Shown in pieces: positions 33,918 through 44,475 of a stretch of DNA of 64,000 bases. Position numbers and translations under genes: made by a program. The stretch spans positions 186,001 through 250,000 of the forward strand of contig CALUET010000003.1 in NCBI GenBank assembly GCA_944319745.1, read 5' to 3'. Each line of letters opens with the position of its first letter. Position 1 is the stretch's first letter. The stretch is from an uncultured Phocaeicola sp. (GTDB lineage: Bacteria > Bacteroidota > Bacteroidia > Bacteroidales > Bacteroidaceae). A model generated the notes under the pieces. That model ran no database searches. It was given only the letters and a program-made list of their open reading frames with translations, and was not told the origin of the DNA.

Positions 33918-35711
33918 ATGAAGAATACAGGCATGTTTCGATATTGTTTGGCTTTGCTGGCGATTTGTTTTTCCCTGTTCCATGCAGAAGGAAAGACATT
34001 ACAGCGACGGGAGATTGACCATCCTTGTTTTGTAACGGCCAATACTTCGCAGATAGAGATAAAGAAGATTATCCTTACCGATGAGCAGACAGAGGTCGAT
34101 GCCGTGCTGTATGGTAATCCGGGAGACCTGGTTTTTATTTCATCGGAGGCGTTTCTGAGGGCCGGGAAACAGAAATTTCGTCTTCGTGAAGCGGGAAATG
34201 TTTCGATAGATGCCACGGCCGAGCCGGAAATCTTCCCGGCGTCGGGGGCGCAGGATGTCGTTCTTTCTTTTGAACCGATACCGGTGGGCGTTTATGAGGT
34301 GGATTTCTTTTCGGAAGACGACGGTTGGAGTATATGGGGAATACAGCTTACGGGCAAAGAACCATACGTTTTCATTCCAAGCTTTTTGCAGTCCCGGCAA
34401 GACGAAGAAGATGCGGTTTTGCCCGCTCCCCGGCTGAAAACCGGGAAAACGGTGGTCAATGGTTACATATTGGGTTACGATGAACGGATGGATTTGTCGG
34501 TTTCTTTTTGGCATTCCGACTGGTTCTTTCCGCAAGAATGGTGGGAGAGTATAAAAATACGTCAGGACGGATCGTTTCATATCGAGCAGAATTTACTGTT
34601 GCCGGGCGCAGCAAAATTGCAGGTCAATCAGGGCTGTTTGGATTTGTTCCTCGTCCCGGGTGAAGAAATGACGGTATATGTTCACTTGCCGAAGCTGAGC
34701 ATGTCGGCCTCGAACGTGCTGAAACCGGTTTACGGGGCGCAGCAGAAAGCGTGGTTCGACGGCAGTAATGAGCGTTTGAATACCGATTTGGCAACTTATT
34801 CCAAGCCGTTGTCTGTGTCGGAGATTCCCGGCTTTGCCGGAAAAACAAAAGACATGCAGACTGCAGATTACGGGCGATATGTGTCGGAGCAACTGAACAT
34901 GTTGCGAAAAAGCCTCGGGCATGATTCGAAAACAAGTCGGGCTTTTAAGGAATATGTGCAGACAAATCTGGCGGTCGATGCCGTCGTTTTACGCGGAGAG
35001 AAAGGGCTTGCTGTAGAACCGGTGGAATCGTCTTTCCTCTGGTATGCTGCCGATTTCCCCGCTTATATGGATTTAATGTCCCGAAACGGGGTGTCTGTTG
35101 ATACGGACATGGAAGAAGATTTGAGAAAAGGGCGGAGTGTTTACGCCGGTGTATTGAAGAATGGTTGTATAACATCGGCCGATAAGAAAACACTGGATGC
35201 AATTTCTTCGGACGAGATAAAAGAGTTTGTCGAGGCCGAGATGGAGACTTTTCAGGCAAAAGCCCAGCAGCTTCAGGCAACAAGCAGCTACGTGATTGAA
35301 CAACTCGATCCCATGCTTGCAGGGGCAGACATCCTTCCTGCCATTATTGCTCCCCATCGGGGTAAAGCCATTTTGCTGGATTTTTGGGCTACGTGGTGCG
35401 GCCCTTGCATGAAAAGCATGCAGGCTGTCTTGCCGCTGAAAAAGAAATTATCGTCGGAAGACATCGTATATATTTATATCACCCCTCCGTCTTCACCCGA
35501 AAACGAATGGAAAAAGTTCATTACGCAGGTAAACGGAATTCATTACAGGCTGACGGAAACTCAATGGAATTACTTGTGCCGTGCCTATGGCATTACCGGA
35601 ATTCCCGGCTATATAATTATTAGTTATGACGGGAAACTGCAGAATCGTTACACAGGATTTCCCGGGATTGATGTGTTGGAGCGGGATTTGAAGAGGGCAA
35701 TGGGCGAGTGA
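33918..35711 (+). CDS. Exported TlpA-like thioredoxin-domain protein
   Basis: A 597-residue exported protein. A signal peptide (about 1-25) is followed by about 440 residues of unclear fold, partly beta-rich, as found in many large Bacteroidetes thioredoxin-family proteins. A thioredoxin-like domain closes it (from about residue 465), with the active site WCGPC in FWATWCGPCMKS and the cis-proline region GITGIPGYIII. It likely acts as a periplasmic disulfide oxidoreductase; the partner is unknown. It is the third gene of the hflX operon. Confidence 0.85.
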   Translation: MKNTGMFRYCLALLAICFSLFHAEGKTLQRREIDHPCFVTANTSQIEIKKIILTDEQTEVDAVLYGNPGDLVFISSEAFLRAGKQKFRLREAGNVSIDATAEPEIFPASGAQDVVLSFEPIPVGVYEVDFFSEDDGWSIWGIQLTGKEPYVFIPSFLQSRQDEEDAVLPAPRLKTGKTVVNGYILGYDERMDLSVSFWHSDWFFPQEWWESIKIRQDGSFHIEQNLLLPGAAKLQVNQGCLDLFLVPGEEMTVYVHLPKLSMSASNVLKPVYGAQQKAWFDGSNERLNTDLATYSKPLSVSEIPGFAGKTKDMQTADYGRYVSEQLNMLRKSLGHDSKTSRAFKEYVQTNLAVDAVVLRGEKGLAVEPVESSFLWYAADFPAYMDLMSRNGVSVDTDMEEDLRKGRSVYAGVLKNGCITSADKKTLDAISSDEIKEFVEAEMETFQAKAQQLQATSSYVIEQLDPMLAGADILPAIIAPHRGKAILLDFWATWCGPCMKSMQAVLPLKKKLSSEDIVYIYITPPSSPENEWKKFITQVNGIHYRLTETQWNYLCRAYGITGIPGYIIISYDGKLQNRYTGFPGIDVLERDLKRAMGE

Positions 35712-35760
35712 CTTCCGAAAGTTTTTGCCTGTATCGGAGAAAGATATTGAGAATACTTTG

Positions 35761-35768
35761 TAACTTTG
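35761..35768 (+). promoter_or_regulatory. Promoter -7 box for fumarase
   Basis: TAACTTTG on the plus strand, matching TAnnTTTG, 39 bases before the fumarase ATG. Confidence 0.65.
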
Positions 35769-35807
35769 TACGTAGAATAACTAACGAAATAAACGGATTT
35801 TTTAATT

Positions 35808-37454
35808 ATGGCAACACCTGAATTTAAGTATCAGCCCATGTTCGAACACGGACATGATTCGACGGAATACTATTTACTTACCAAAGATTATGTGTCAGTA
35901 AGCGAGTTTGAAGGCAAACCCATCCTGAAGATTGAGAAAGAAGGTCTAACTGCTATGGCAAATGCAGCGTTTCGCGATGTGTCATTCATGCTGCGTCGTT
36001 CGCACAATGAACAAGTTGCTAAAATATTATACGACGATGAAGCAAGTGACAACGACAAATATGTTGCTCTGACTTTCCTGCGCAATGCAGAAGTTGCTGC
36101 CAAAGGTGTACTTCCTTTCTGCCAGGATACCGGTACGGCCATCATCCATGGTGAGAAAGGACAACAGGTTTGGACAGGCTATTGCGACGAGGAAGCTCTT
36201 TCACTCGGCGTGTATAAAACATACACGGAAGAGAATCTTCGCTATTCTCAAAACGCACCTTTGACAATGTATGACGAGGTGAATACGCGATGCAATCTGC
36301 CGGCTCAAATAGATTTGGAGGCAACAGAAGGGATGGAATACAATTTCCTTTGTGTAACAAAAGGCGGCGGTTCGGCTAATAAAACGTATCTGTATCAGGA
36401 AACGAAGGCGATCCTTAATCCGGCGACGCTGGTTCCTTTCCTTGTGGAAAAGATGAAAACGCTGGGGACGGCGGCTTGTCCTCCGTATCACATTGCCTTT
36501 GTTATTGGAGGCACCTCGGCAGAGAAGAACTTATTAACCGTTAAACTGGCTTCAACGCATTATTATGATAATCTTCCCACGACGGGAAATGAGTACGGAC
36601 GCGCCTTCCGTGACCTGGAACTGGAGAAACAAGTGTTGGAAGAAGCGCATCGTATCGGATTGGGAGCGCAGTTCGGTGGTAAATATTATGCACACGATGT
36701 ACGCATTATCCGCCTGCCTCGTCACGGAGCTTCCTGCCCTGTCGGACTGGGAGTTTCCTGTTCGGCAGACAGAAATATCCGTTGTAAGATTAACAAAGAC
36801 GGAATCTGGATAGAGAAACTTGACTCGAATCCGGGAGAACTGATTCCGGAATCTTTGCGGAAGGCCGGCGAAGGTAATGCAGTTCGTATCGATCTGAATC
36901 GTCCGATGCCTGAAATTTTGGCTGAATTGGACAAGTATCCTGTTGCAACCCGCCTGTCGTTAAACGGAACAATTATCGTTGGACGTGACATAGCACATGC
37001 AAAATTGAAAGAACGTCTCGACAGAGGTGAGGATCTTCCTCAGTATATTAAGGATCATCCGATATATTATGCCGGTCCGGCGAAGACGCCGAAGGGAATG
37101 GCTTGCGGTTCTATGGGACCCACAACGGCGGGACGTATGGATCCGTACGTGGATTTGTTCCAAAGCCATGGCGGAAGTATGATTATGCTTGCAAAGGGAA
37201 ATCGCAGTCAGGCTGTGACCGACGCTTGTAAGAAACATGGAGGCTTTTATTTGGGATCCATCGGCGGTCCGGCTGCCATCCTGGCACAAAATAATATTAA
37301 GCACATAGAATGTGTGGAATATCCTGAGCTTGGTATGGAAGCTATATGGAAGATAGAAGTGGAAGATTTCCCGGCATTTATTCTGGTAGACAACAAAGGT
37401 AATGACTTCTTTAAACAGATTAAACCTCGCTGCGTGGGGAAGAGTTGTAAATAA
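35808..37454 (+). CDS. Fumarate hydratase, class I (iron-sulfur)
   Basis: A 548-residue class I fumarase that interconverts malate and fumarate; in Bacteroidales it works in the reductive branch leading to succinate and propionate. The N-terminal alpha part (about 1-330) carries cluster cysteines at PFCQDTGTA (near residue 105) and [10 protein letters not shown]. The C-terminal beta part (about 350-548) begins with the [17 protein letters not shown] region and contains the [18 protein letters not shown] segment. As in FumA/FumB both parts are one chain. The ATG at 35808 is in normal position after a clear promoter. It is a single-gene unit closed by a shared terminator. Confidence 0.95.
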   Translation: MATPEFKYQPMFEHGHDSTEYYLLTKDYVSVSEFEGKPILKIEKEGLTAMANAAFRDVSFMLRRSHNEQVAKILYDDEASDNDKYVALTFLRNAEVAAKGVLPFCQDTGTAIIHGEKGQQVWTGYCDEEALSLGVYKTYTEENLRYSQNAPLTMYDEVNTRCNLPAQIDLEATEGMEYNFLCVTKGGGSANKTYLYQETKAILNPATLVPFLVEKMKTLGTAACPPYHIAFVIGGTSAEKNLLTVKLASTHYYDNLPTTGNEYGRAFRDLELEKQVLEEAHRIGLGAQFGGKYYAHDVRIIRLPRHGASCPVGLGVSCSADRNIRCKINKDGIWIEKLDSNPGELIPESLRKAGEGNAVRIDLNRPMPEILAELDKYPVATRLSLNGTIIVGRDIAHAKLKERLDRGEDLPQYIKDHPIYYAGPAKTPKGMACGSMGPTTAGRMDPYVDLFQSHGGSMIMLAKGNRSQAVTDACKKHGGFYLGSIGGPAAILAQNNIKHIECVEYPELGMEAIWKIEVEDFPAFILVDNKGNDFFKQIKPRCVGKSCK

Positions 37455-37473
37455 GAAGGCGTTGTCGTGATAT

Positions 37474-37514
37474 AAAAAACAGCCGCTTCAAATAATTTGT
37501 AGCGGCTGTTTTTT
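37474..37514. terminator. Bidirectional terminator between fumarase and the sulfotransferase
   Basis: A perfect 14-bp inverted repeat (37474-37487 and 37501-37514) with A- and T-runs at the ends and a 13-base loop. It serves both converging genes. Confidence 0.88.
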
Positions 37515-37531
37515 ATTGTTTGTGCCGATGT

Positions 37532-38638
37532 TTATAATTGATAATTCCATTGTTCGAGTGCAAACGACCAATTCTTTTCTACCAATTTTACTGTTTCCGG
37601 TTTATATTGGTAAGCATTCTTTTTATACCCTTTCTTTTTGTTCACGTATGCTTCAATGCTTGCGCGTGCCTCTTCGAAGCCGGGAATAGAAAGTTTCTGG
37701 TAGATTTCTTGCGTAAGGTCGAACGCGTTTTTCTCATAATCTTCAAATTTTACTTCTACCAGATTGCCTTCAGGGATGAATTTCTTGTCGGATTCATACT
37801 TGTGATACAGTTTTGTATAAATCGAAAGAATGTTTTCCTGAAGTTGTTCGTTGCTGATGTTCTGCAATTTCAATGGCTGGATTGTGTTCGTGAAAAAGCT
37901 TCTTGTCGACTCGAAGACGGTATAAGGGTTCCTTATCAAGTAGATGAATTTTGCATTCGGGAACATCTTTACTAACTCTTTTACCCGTCCTGTATGCGGA
38001 GGATTCTTGCTCAGGAACTGGTCTCCGCCCGTGTTCCAAAGAGAAATCTTTATCAGTTTGTAGAAAACGTCCTCGAAAACTTTCAACTCTTCCTCGGTAA
38101 TGTCGTTGAAGAGCAAGTATTTGTCGGCATATTCCTGCATGTGTTTAGGCAGGAACCAGAAGTTATAATAAGTGTAAGGCATCATGTTTGCCAGTGCAAA
38201 CTCCTCTTCTTGTGGCAGATCAACAGCCAATTCCATGTTGTCCGTCGGGCGTTTGTCGGGCATCAGCCAGCTCATGTTTTTCTTAAAGAACGGTTGTCCC
38301 CACATGATCAAGTGCGGGAATACGGTCTGATACGTCGTATTGTATCCGAAATGTTTGTCGCACGAGAAGACATTGTGCATGAACGTTGTGCCGCTTCTCC
38401 AGTGTCCTAAGATGAAAACCGGATCATGTTTCAGCGGTTTGTTGGCAAGAAGTTTTTCATATTTGCGGTCTTGTAACGGCTTGAGTGTAGATAAAAGTCG
38501 GCACACTGCCTTTGTCAGTCTGTACTTTCCGCGATATTCTGCATCGATCGTGCGGCCCTTTGTAATTTGGTTGAACGTCTTCCAATCGGCTCCTACCAGT
38601 GTATTGATTGGTAATTTGTTAAATTCTAATACTCCCAT
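37532..38638 (-). CDS. PAPS-dependent sulfotransferase
   Basis: A 368-residue cytosolic sulfotransferase that moves the sulfo group from PAPS to a hydroxyl group. The 5'-phosphosulfate-binding loop is at residues 75-86 (FILGHWRSGTTF) and the 3'-phosphate-binding region at about 230-246 (KFIYLIRNPYTVFESTRS). No signal peptide or membrane helix is seen. It is the last gene of an operon that makes PAPS and clears PAP. In Bacteroides thetaiotaomicron an operon of this type encodes the sulfotransferase that sulfonates cholesterol and other steroids; this protein's acceptor is inferred by that context only. Carbohydrate or lipid acceptors remain possible. Confidence 0.88.
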   Translation of the reverse strand: MGVLEFNKLPINTLVGADWKTFNQITKGRTIDAEYRGKYRLTKAVCRLLSTLKPLQDRKYEKLLANKPLKHDPVFILGHWRSGTTFMHNVFSCDKHFGYNTTYQTVFPHLIMWGQPFFKKNMSWLMPDKRPTDNMELAVDLPQEEEFALANMMPYTYYNFWFLPKHMQEYADKYLLFNDITEEELKVFEDVFYKLIKISLWNTGGDQFLSKNPPHTGRVKELVKMFPNAKFIYLIRNPYTVFESTRSFFTNTIQPLKLQNISNEQLQENILSIYTKLYHKYESDKKFIPEGNLVEVKFEDYEKNAFDLTQEIYQKLSIPGFEEARASIEAYVNKKKGYKKNAYQYKPETVKLVEKNWSFALEQWNYQL

Positions 38639-38684
38639 GGGCGAATTTTATATGATTGGTGGTGAAATAGTTTTTTATTACGGG

Positions 38685-40190
38685 TTATTTCTTTACATCA
38701 AGAGCGATACCTTGTCGGTTCAATTCTTTTACGATTTTGTCAACCGTCTCGTAATGTTCCGTCGGAATATTCAGTTTGGGAAGGTTAAGAACAGGAAGTT
38801 CCATTGTATTACGCACGTCCTTCTCGTCTATACTACCGATAATCATGCCCACAGCACTGGTATTGTTTGTGATGGGATCGATGAGGATGAACGATCCGGT
38901 TGCTTTGTTTTGTGTGTACGGATCGAAAAAGATTTCCTTGGACGACGTTAAGACAACCCGGGCAATCTGGTTCAGTTGCATGGGAACATCCTCTTTTTTC
39001 AATCGTCCGTTCTCGACGCTCAGATGTTCCATTGTATTAATGTCAACCTTATATTCGATATGATCGATACGGGTTCTGCTCGTGTTTGTTGTTTGTTTCA
39101 GGAAAAAAGATTTCTCCATGTCCATAACTTCTTCGTCCATCCATACGAGCATTGCTTCGAAATTTCTCCCTATGGAAGGCACATTGTCGGGGTGTACCAG
39201 CATTTCTCCGCGGGAAACGTCTATCTCATCCTCCAGTGTGAGTGTGACAGACATCGGCGGGAATGCATAATCTATCTCGCCTTCGTAAGTGACGATGCTT
39301 TTTATGTGTGACTTTTTCCCTGAAGGAAGCGCCAAAACTTCGTCGCCTTTTCGTACAATGCCGGAGGCAACCTTTCCACAGAAACCGCGGAAATCGAGGT
39401 TAGGACGCAGGACATATTGTACGGGATAGCGGAAATCTTTTAAATTATGATCGTTCCCGATTTTTACGGTTTCGAGGAATTCCAACAGTGACGGGCCGTC
39501 GTACCAAGGGGTACGTTGCGATTTTTCCACCACATTGTCTCCGTCTAATGCCGAAAGCGGAATACATTGCAGGTCGGGAATGCCTAACGGACTGATGAAA
39601 GCCTGGTAATCTGAAACGATTTTGTCGAATACTTCTTTCGAAAAATCCACCAGATCCATTTTGTTCACCGCCAGTACTACATGTTTGATGCCGAGAAGAG
39701 AGACCAAATACGTGTGCCGCCGTGTTTGTGTGATAACGCCCGTTCTTGCATCCACAAGGATAACGGCAAGGTTGGCCGTCGAGCCGCCTGTGATCATATT
39801 CCGCGTATATTGTTCGTGTCCCGGGGTATCTGCTATGATAAACTTGCGGTTGTTTGTGGAAAAATAACGGTATGCTACGTCGATTGTAATACCTTGTTCC
39901 CGTTCGGCTTTCAGCCCGTCCAGCAGCAAAGCATAGTCAATATGTTCTCCGGCATTGCCCACGCGTTTGCTGTCGCGTTCCAATGCATCGAGTTGGTCTT
40001 CGTATAGTTTTTTGCTGTCGAATAGCAAGCGTCCTATCAAAGTCGATTTTCCGTCGTCGACAGAACCGGCCGTAAGGAAACGCAATAAATCTTTTTGTTC
40101 GTCTTTTTTCAGGAATTCTTCGATGGACATTGTGCCACGTTCTTCGCCTTCCATCGGGTTCCCGGATTTATTTCTATCTAATTCTTCCAT
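38685..40190 (-). CDS. cysN: Sulfate adenylyltransferase subunit 1 (CysN)
   Basis: The regulatory GTPase subunit of ATP sulfurylase; GTP hydrolysis drives formation of APS from sulfate and ATP. It has 501 residues. G-domain motifs are present: GSVDDGKST (about 41-49), DTPGHEQY, and NKMD. Two beta-barrel domains of the EF-Tu type follow. The N-terminal 20 residues ahead of MSIEEFLK are unusual but open and start with ATG; Met at about residue 21 is an alternative start. APS kinase is not fused to its C-terminus, being a separate gene. It lies 41 bp after cysD. Confidence 0.94.
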   Translation of the reverse strand: MEELDRNKSGNPMEGEERGTMSIEEFLKKDEQKDLLRFLTAGSVDDGKSTLIGRLLFDSKKLYEDQLDALERDSKRVGNAGEHIDYALLLDGLKAEREQGITIDVAYRYFSTNNRKFIIADTPGHEQYTRNMITGGSTANLAVILVDARTGVITQTRRHTYLVSLLGIKHVVLAVNKMDLVDFSKEVFDKIVSDYQAFISPLGIPDLQCIPLSALDGDNVVEKSQRTPWYDGPSLLEFLETVKIGNDHNLKDFRYPVQYVLRPNLDFRGFCGKVASGIVRKGDEVLALPSGKKSHIKSIVTYEGEIDYAFPPMSVTLTLEDEIDVSRGEMLVHPDNVPSIGRNFEAMLVWMDEEVMDMEKSFFLKQTTNTSRTRIDHIEYKVDINTMEHLSVENGRLKKEDVPMQLNQIARVVLTSSKEIFFDPYTQNKATGSFILIDPITNNTSAVGMIIGSIDEKDVRNTMELPVLNLPKLNIPTEHYETVDKIVKELNRQGIALDVKK

Positions 40191-40231
40191 TGATTTTTCA
40201 GTTTAAATGTTTATAGAATGGGGCATGAAGG

Positions 40232-41143
40232 TTAGAAATATCCTTCACGCTTTTTCTGTTCCATGCTGGCTTCTTGGTCAAAATCGATGACGCGTGTCGT
40301 ACGTTCGCTCTTTGTTGTGGTCATCATTTCCTCTACAATTTTCTCAATGGTGTCGGCATCGCTTTCGATGGCTCCCGTCAAAGGCCAGCATCCAAGCGTA
40401 CGGAAACGTATTTTCTTCATCTCGATTTTGTCTTTATATTTCGCCGGAAGTCGGTCATCGTCGGGCATAATCAGCTGACCGTCGATGTTCACTACCGGAC
40501 GGACCTTGGCAAAATAAAGAGGAACTATCGGAATTTTTTCTAATCGAATGTATTGCCATACGTCAAGCTCCGTCCAGTTACTCAGAGGAAATACCCGGAT
40601 GCTTTCACCTTTGCGGATGCGTGTGTTGTAAATGTCCCACAGCTCCGGGCGTTGATGCTTCGGATCCCATTGGTGAAATTCGTTACGGAATGAAAAAATG
40701 CGCTCTTTGGCGCGTGATTTTTCCTCGTCTCTTCTTGCACCCCCAAAGGCTGCGTCAAATTTATATTTGTCCAAAGCATGCAGAAGAGCCTGGGTTTTCA
40801 TAATGTCCGTGTGCACCTTACTGCCATGAGTAAACGGTCCTACTCCTGCCCGAAAAGCTTCCATGTTACTTTCCACTATCAGGTTCCAGCCATATTTCTT
40901 CGCATATTCGTCGCGAAACTGAATCATTTCTTTAAATTTCCACTTGGAATCGATGTGCATTAACGGGAAAGGTACCTTGCCCGGCGCAAATGCTTTCTCT
41001 GCAAGGCGTACCATGACGGACGAGTCTTTCCCAATGCTGTATAGCATAACCGGGTTTTCAAATTCGGCAGCCACTTCACGAATGATGTGAATTGATTCGG
41101 CTTCGAGCTCTTTCAGATGACTTAATTTATATTCTTCTTTCAT
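40232..41143 (-). CDS. cysD: Sulfate adenylyltransferase subunit 2 (CysD)
   Basis: The catalytic subunit of ATP sulfurylase, an adenine-nucleotide alpha-hydrolase (PP-loop) enzyme: SIGKDSSV is the PP-loop motif, followed by [12 protein letters not shown] and the [15 protein letters not shown] segment. It has 303 residues from the ATG at 41143. The frame is open to 41176, but the upstream Met gives a poor extension ([11 protein letters not shown]) not expected in the family. It lies 62 bp after cysC and directly before cysN. Confidence 0.94.
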   Translation of the reverse strand: MKEEYKLSHLKELEAESIHIIREVAAEFENPVMLYSIGKDSSVMVRLAEKAFAPGKVPFPLMHIDSKWKFKEMIQFRDEYAKKYGWNLIVESNMEAFRAGVGPFTHGSKVHTDIMKTQALLHALDKYKFDAAFGGARRDEEKSRAKERIFSFRNEFHQWDPKHQRPELWDIYNTRIRKGESIRVFPLSNWTELDVWQYIRLEKIPIVPLYFAKVRPVVNIDGQLIMPDDDRLPAKYKDKIEMKKIRFRTLGCWPLTGAIESDADTIEKIVEEMMTTTKSERTTRVIDFDQEASMEQKKREGYF

Positions 41144-41205
41144 TATTATAGATGGTTTGTGCGGAGTGGAAGGCATAAAAAATACGGCCTTTCATCCTTT
41201 ATGTT

Positions 41206-41811
41206 TTATTCTTTATTAGTAAATGATACGACAGGAAGAATGCAATCCAGCAATCTTTTCACTGATTCTTCTACGGATAATTGGGAAGTGTCCAGGGTAA
41301 GTGTCGGATGCAACGGCGCCTCAAAGGGAGCAGATACGCCGGTAAAGTTCTTGATTTCCTGTCTTCTTGCTTTGGCATACAGCCCCTTTACGTCGCGACG
41401 TTCGCATTCTTCGATGGGAGTGCTTACGTAAATTTCCATAAAGTCCTTCTCGCCGATAATTTCGGCTGCCATCTTTCGGATGGCATTACTCGGGCTGATG
41501 AATGCAGCAATGGTTATAATTCCGGTGTCGACGAACAACTTTCCCACTTCGGCTATGCGTCGGATGTTTTCCACGCGGTCTTCTTCCGAAAAACCCAGGT
41601 TATTGTTTATTCCGCTTCGTATGTTGTCTCCGTCCAAGATCCGGCATAAAAAACCTTGTTTCTGCAGTTCTCTTTCCAAGGCGATGGCCAAGGTGCTTTT
41701 CCCTGATCCGCTTAGACCGGTAAACCAAATCATTGTTCCGTGTTGTCTCAGCAGATTCTCTTTATCGGTCCTGGACAGCATTTTGTCGAATATAGGGTAT
41801 ATATGTTCCAT
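41206..41811 (-). CDS. cysC: Adenylylsulfate kinase (CysC)
   Basis: A 201-residue P-loop kinase that phosphorylates APS to PAPS. Walker A is at residues 32-40 (GLSGSGKST); the LDGDNIRSGIN, RVENIRRIAEV and FISPSNAIR motifs are typical of APS kinase, as is the GVSAPFEAP end. It follows the SLC13 permease gene by 14 bp and precedes cysD. It is required only when PAPS is needed, so its presence supports a sulfation function for the operon. Confidence 0.95.
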   Translation of the reverse strand: MEHIYPIFDKMLSRTDKENLLRQHGTMIWFTGLSGSGKSTLAIALERELQKQGFLCRILDGDNIRSGINNNLGFSEEDRVENIRRIAEVGKLFVDTGIITIAAFISPSNAIRKMAAEIIGEKDFMEIYVSTPIEECERRDVKGLYAKARRQEIKNFTGVSAPFEAPLHPTLTLDTSQLSVEESVKRLLDCILPVVSFTNKE

Positions 41812-41825
41812 AATGATTAGTAAAA

Positions 41826-43397
41826 TTATGCGCTTGGTGTAAATGGCCAGATCAAAGGAATGAGGATGACGGATAAAATCATTACGATCAAATCCATGGG
41901 GATTCCTATTTTTGCAAAGTCTGTGAACTTATAATTTCCGGCACCTTGCACGATCAAATTTGTTTGATACCCGATGGGCGTTGCAAATCCTGCCGATGCG
42001 GCGATACAGATAGCGATGAAAAACGGCATGGGATCGGCACCGAATTTTTCGGCCGTCTCCAGTGCCAGCGGAAAAGCAAGGGCCGCTGCTGCATTGTTGG
42101 TGATAAGTTCTGTGATGATTAACGTGACAAGATAAAGTAACGCGAGGGCTCCCCATGCGCCCAATGAGCCGGAAACGTCTTTAATAAACTCGGCAATCAA
42201 TGCGGCCAAGCCCGATTCTTCCATGGCGGCGCTGATGGCAAAGGCACAAGCTATCGTTATAAGGATGTCCCAGCTGATATATTTTGTGTATTTCTTTGGC
42301 GGGAATAATTTAAGCCATGCCATTACTACGGCTGTAACCGAGGCAAAGAAGAACATGTCTAACTTGACCTTCGGGAAATGTTCCTGCGTGACAGGAAGTT
42401 CTCCTACCGTTGCTCCTACGATCATAATGATAAGAAGTGAAAATGCTGTCCATTTCTTCCATGAGGGAACATGCCTTGTTGGTATCTCTTTCCCGTTAGT
42501 CATCATTAAAAAGACCGAGGAGTCTCCCCAGGTTTTTGTAAATGCGTCATCGGCAAGAAGCACAAGAGTGTCGCCTTCCTGCAGTCTTACCTCACCGAGA
42601 TTCTCGGTAATGACCTGACCGTTCTGGCGGATTTCTTTGATTTCGGCTCCGTATTTTCTTTTAAAGTCGAAGTTTTTCAGTTTACGTTTCAGGCCGGGGA
42701 AGCGTGAGGCCAGCACAACTTCCACGATGTGTAGCCCGCTTTCGGCTGCCGCATCGGCTTCTTCTTCCTCAAAGTTGTCGGGACGTTCGGCCGGCAATAA
42801 CTTCTTTGACGTCAGAATGATGAAAAGTAGTCCCACTATGGTGATGGGAATTCCTATGAAAGCAAGGTCAAACATTTTTAAACCGCTGAAGCCTTTTTCT
42901 ATCATCATGCCGTGAACCACTAAGTTTGTTGAGGTTCCTATGAGGGTACATAATCCGCCCAATATGGTGGCATAAGACAGCGGTATGAGAAACTTTGTGC
43001 ATGAAAGTCCTACTTTTTTCGCCCAGTTTTTTATGATAGGCGCAAATATTACCACCACAGGGGTGTTATTGAGGAATGCAGAGAATGCGCTGACGATGGG
43101 AAGGATGCGCAATTGGGCTTTTGTAACGGTGGTTCCTTTCTCGGGAAGTATTTTCTTGACTACCATGGTCAATGCGCCGCTTTGCCTTATTCCTTCGCTG
43201 ACAAGATATAAAAGAGCCACGGTGATCATTCCCCGATTACTGAATCCGGCAACCATTTGTTGCGGAGTGATGATGCCGGCGGCCATGAAAAGTACTACCA
43301 AAGACAACAAGACAATTCCCGGTCGCATCTTATCTTTGATAAGAGCAATGAGCATTCCTATCAGACCGACGAGCACAAAGAGTATTTCAAAATTCAT
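41826..43397 (-). CDS. SLC13-family permease with TrkA-C domain (likely sulfate importer)
   Basis: A 523-residue inner-membrane transporter with about eleven or twelve membrane helices of the DASS/SLC13 type, including two conserved SNT-like segments (INTPVVVIF with GTSTNLVVHG, and NNAAAALAFP with GYQTNLIVQG). A soluble RCK_C/TrkA-C domain (about residues 210-290) is inserted mid-chain. Family members carry sulfate or dicarboxylates with sodium; the place between cysQ and cysC makes sulfate the likely substrate. It lies 40 bp after cysQ. Confidence 0.88.
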   Translation of the reverse strand: MNFEILFVLVGLIGMLIALIKDKMRPGIVLLSLVVLFMAAGIITPQQMVAGFSNRGMITVALLYLVSEGIRQSGALTMVVKKILPEKGTTVTKAQLRILPIVSAFSAFLNNTPVVVIFAPIIKNWAKKVGLSCTKFLIPLSYATILGGLCTLIGTSTNLVVHGMMIEKGFSGLKMFDLAFIGIPITIVGLLFIILTSKKLLPAERPDNFEEEEADAAAESGLHIVEVVLASRFPGLKRKLKNFDFKRKYGAEIKEIRQNGQVITENLGEVRLQEGDTLVLLADDAFTKTWGDSSVFLMMTNGKEIPTRHVPSWKKWTAFSLLIIMIVGATVGELPVTQEHFPKVKLDMFFFASVTAVVMAWLKLFPPKKYTKYISWDILITIACAFAISAAMEESGLAALIAEFIKDVSGSLGAWGALALLYLVTLIITELITNNAAAALAFPLALETAEKFGADPMPFFIAICIAASAGFATPIGYQTNLIVQGAGNYKFTDFAKIGIPMDLIVMILSVILIPLIWPFTPSA

Positions 43398-43437
43398 AAT
43401 TCTAAATGGTTTTACGTGTTTTTTTGTTATGGCTCAT

Positions 43438-44268
43438 TCATGCCTTTTCCTGAAGGGTGGCAATGAACCAGGGGTTTTTCAAGTCTGGCTTGTTGTAAGA
43501 CAACGGCGTGTCTTTTCCTGCTTGGAATACATTCCCTCCCGAAGCGCGTACTATTGCATCTCCGGCTGCGGTGTCCCATTCCATTGTTGGGGCGAAACGC
43601 GGGTAAACATCGGCTTTTCCCTCTGCGATGAGGCAGAGTTTCAGAGAGCTTCCGCTGGAAACGGTCTTTACATGACGATGTTTTTGCTGCATATCTTCAA
43701 TGTATTTTTGTGTTTCCTCGTTGAGGTGCGAGCGGGAGGCTACGATGATAAATTCCGTACGTGAAATGTTTTTATATGGAAGTTGTTCGGCTTTTTCGGT
43801 AAGTGCCGAAAGCGAGGAGATGTTTTGCAGGTCGGAACTTTCTATTTCGTTTACTTTGTATGCACCAAAGTCGGCATCGGAGAAATAAAGTTCCTTCTTT
43901 ACGGGGATGTAAATTACGCCGGCTTCTGGAATGCCGTTCTTGACATAAGCGATATTGACGGTAAATTCTCCGTTTCGTTTGATGAATTCTTTGGTGCCGT
44001 CCAACGGATCAACAATCCATAATTCCTGCCATTTCAATCGTTCTTCCACGGGAATGTCTTTCCCTTCTTCGCTGAGAACAGGATAGGGAGTGGCTTTCAG
44101 GATAGATACAATTTTCCCGTGTGCTTTTTTATCGGCAATGGTCAGTGGCGAGTTGTCAGCTTTTCTTTCTATCTCGAAATCGGCGTCCGGATCGGTATAG
44201 ACTGTCATGATTTCTTTTCCGGCTTCCAATGCTGCCCGGATGGCCGTGAATAATATGCTTGAGTTCAT
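43438..44268 (-). CDS. cysQ: 3'(2'),5'-bisphosphate nucleotidase (CysQ)
   Basis: A 276-residue inositol-monophosphatase-fold enzyme that hydrolyses PAP, the by-product of PAPS use, to AMP. Metal-binding motifs are DKKAHGKI region, VLSEEGKD, IVDPLDGTKEFIKRN (about residues 87-101) and the C-terminal EWDTAAGDAIVRASGG. The full set of acidic ligands is present. First gene of the sulfation operon under a clear promoter. Placing PAP removal with PAPS synthesis protects the sulfotransferase from product inhibition. Confidence 0.95.
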   Translation of the reverse strand: MNSSILFTAIRAALEAGKEIMTVYTDPDADFEIERKADNSPLTIADKKAHGKIVSILKATPYPVLSEEGKDIPVEERLKWQELWIVDPLDGTKEFIKRNGEFTVNIAYVKNGIPEAGVIYIPVKKELYFSDADFGAYKVNEIESSDLQNISSLSALTEKAEQLPYKNISRTEFIIVASRSHLNEETQKYIEDMQQKHRHVKTVSSGSSLKLCLIAEGKADVYPRFAPTMEWDTAAGDAIVRASGGNVFQAGKDTPLSYNKPDLKNPWFIATLQEKA

Positions 44269-44461
44269 AGAGTTGATAACTTGCTTGCTTTACGTCAATA
44301 TGTTTGTAAAATAACGATATTTTCAACGATAATTAGTAGTTGATTAGTCGTTTTTTTTGTTCTTTTATGATGTTTTTGTGCCGTGTTTATGGAAAAACAC
44401 TTCCGCATTTTGCCGGAAATAATGGCATCTTTTCTCGGAAACTTTGCAGAGTTTTTCACTC

Positions 44462-44469
44462 CAAAGGTA
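44462..44469 (-). promoter_or_regulatory. Promoter -7 box for the sulfation operon
   Basis: TACCTTTG on the minus strand with TTG about 18 bases upstream as -33. It lies between the tolC-like stop and cysQ and predicts a leader of about 190 bases. No riboswitch fold was recognised in that leader. Confidence 0.65.
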
Positions 44470-44475
44470 GGGAAA

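Noticed and set aside
44340-44440. Similarity of the cysQ leader to the frr-rsgA gap (shared short strings such as TTTATGGAAAAAC)
   Set aside because: The matches are short, AT-rich and in different order; not enough for a repeat family.
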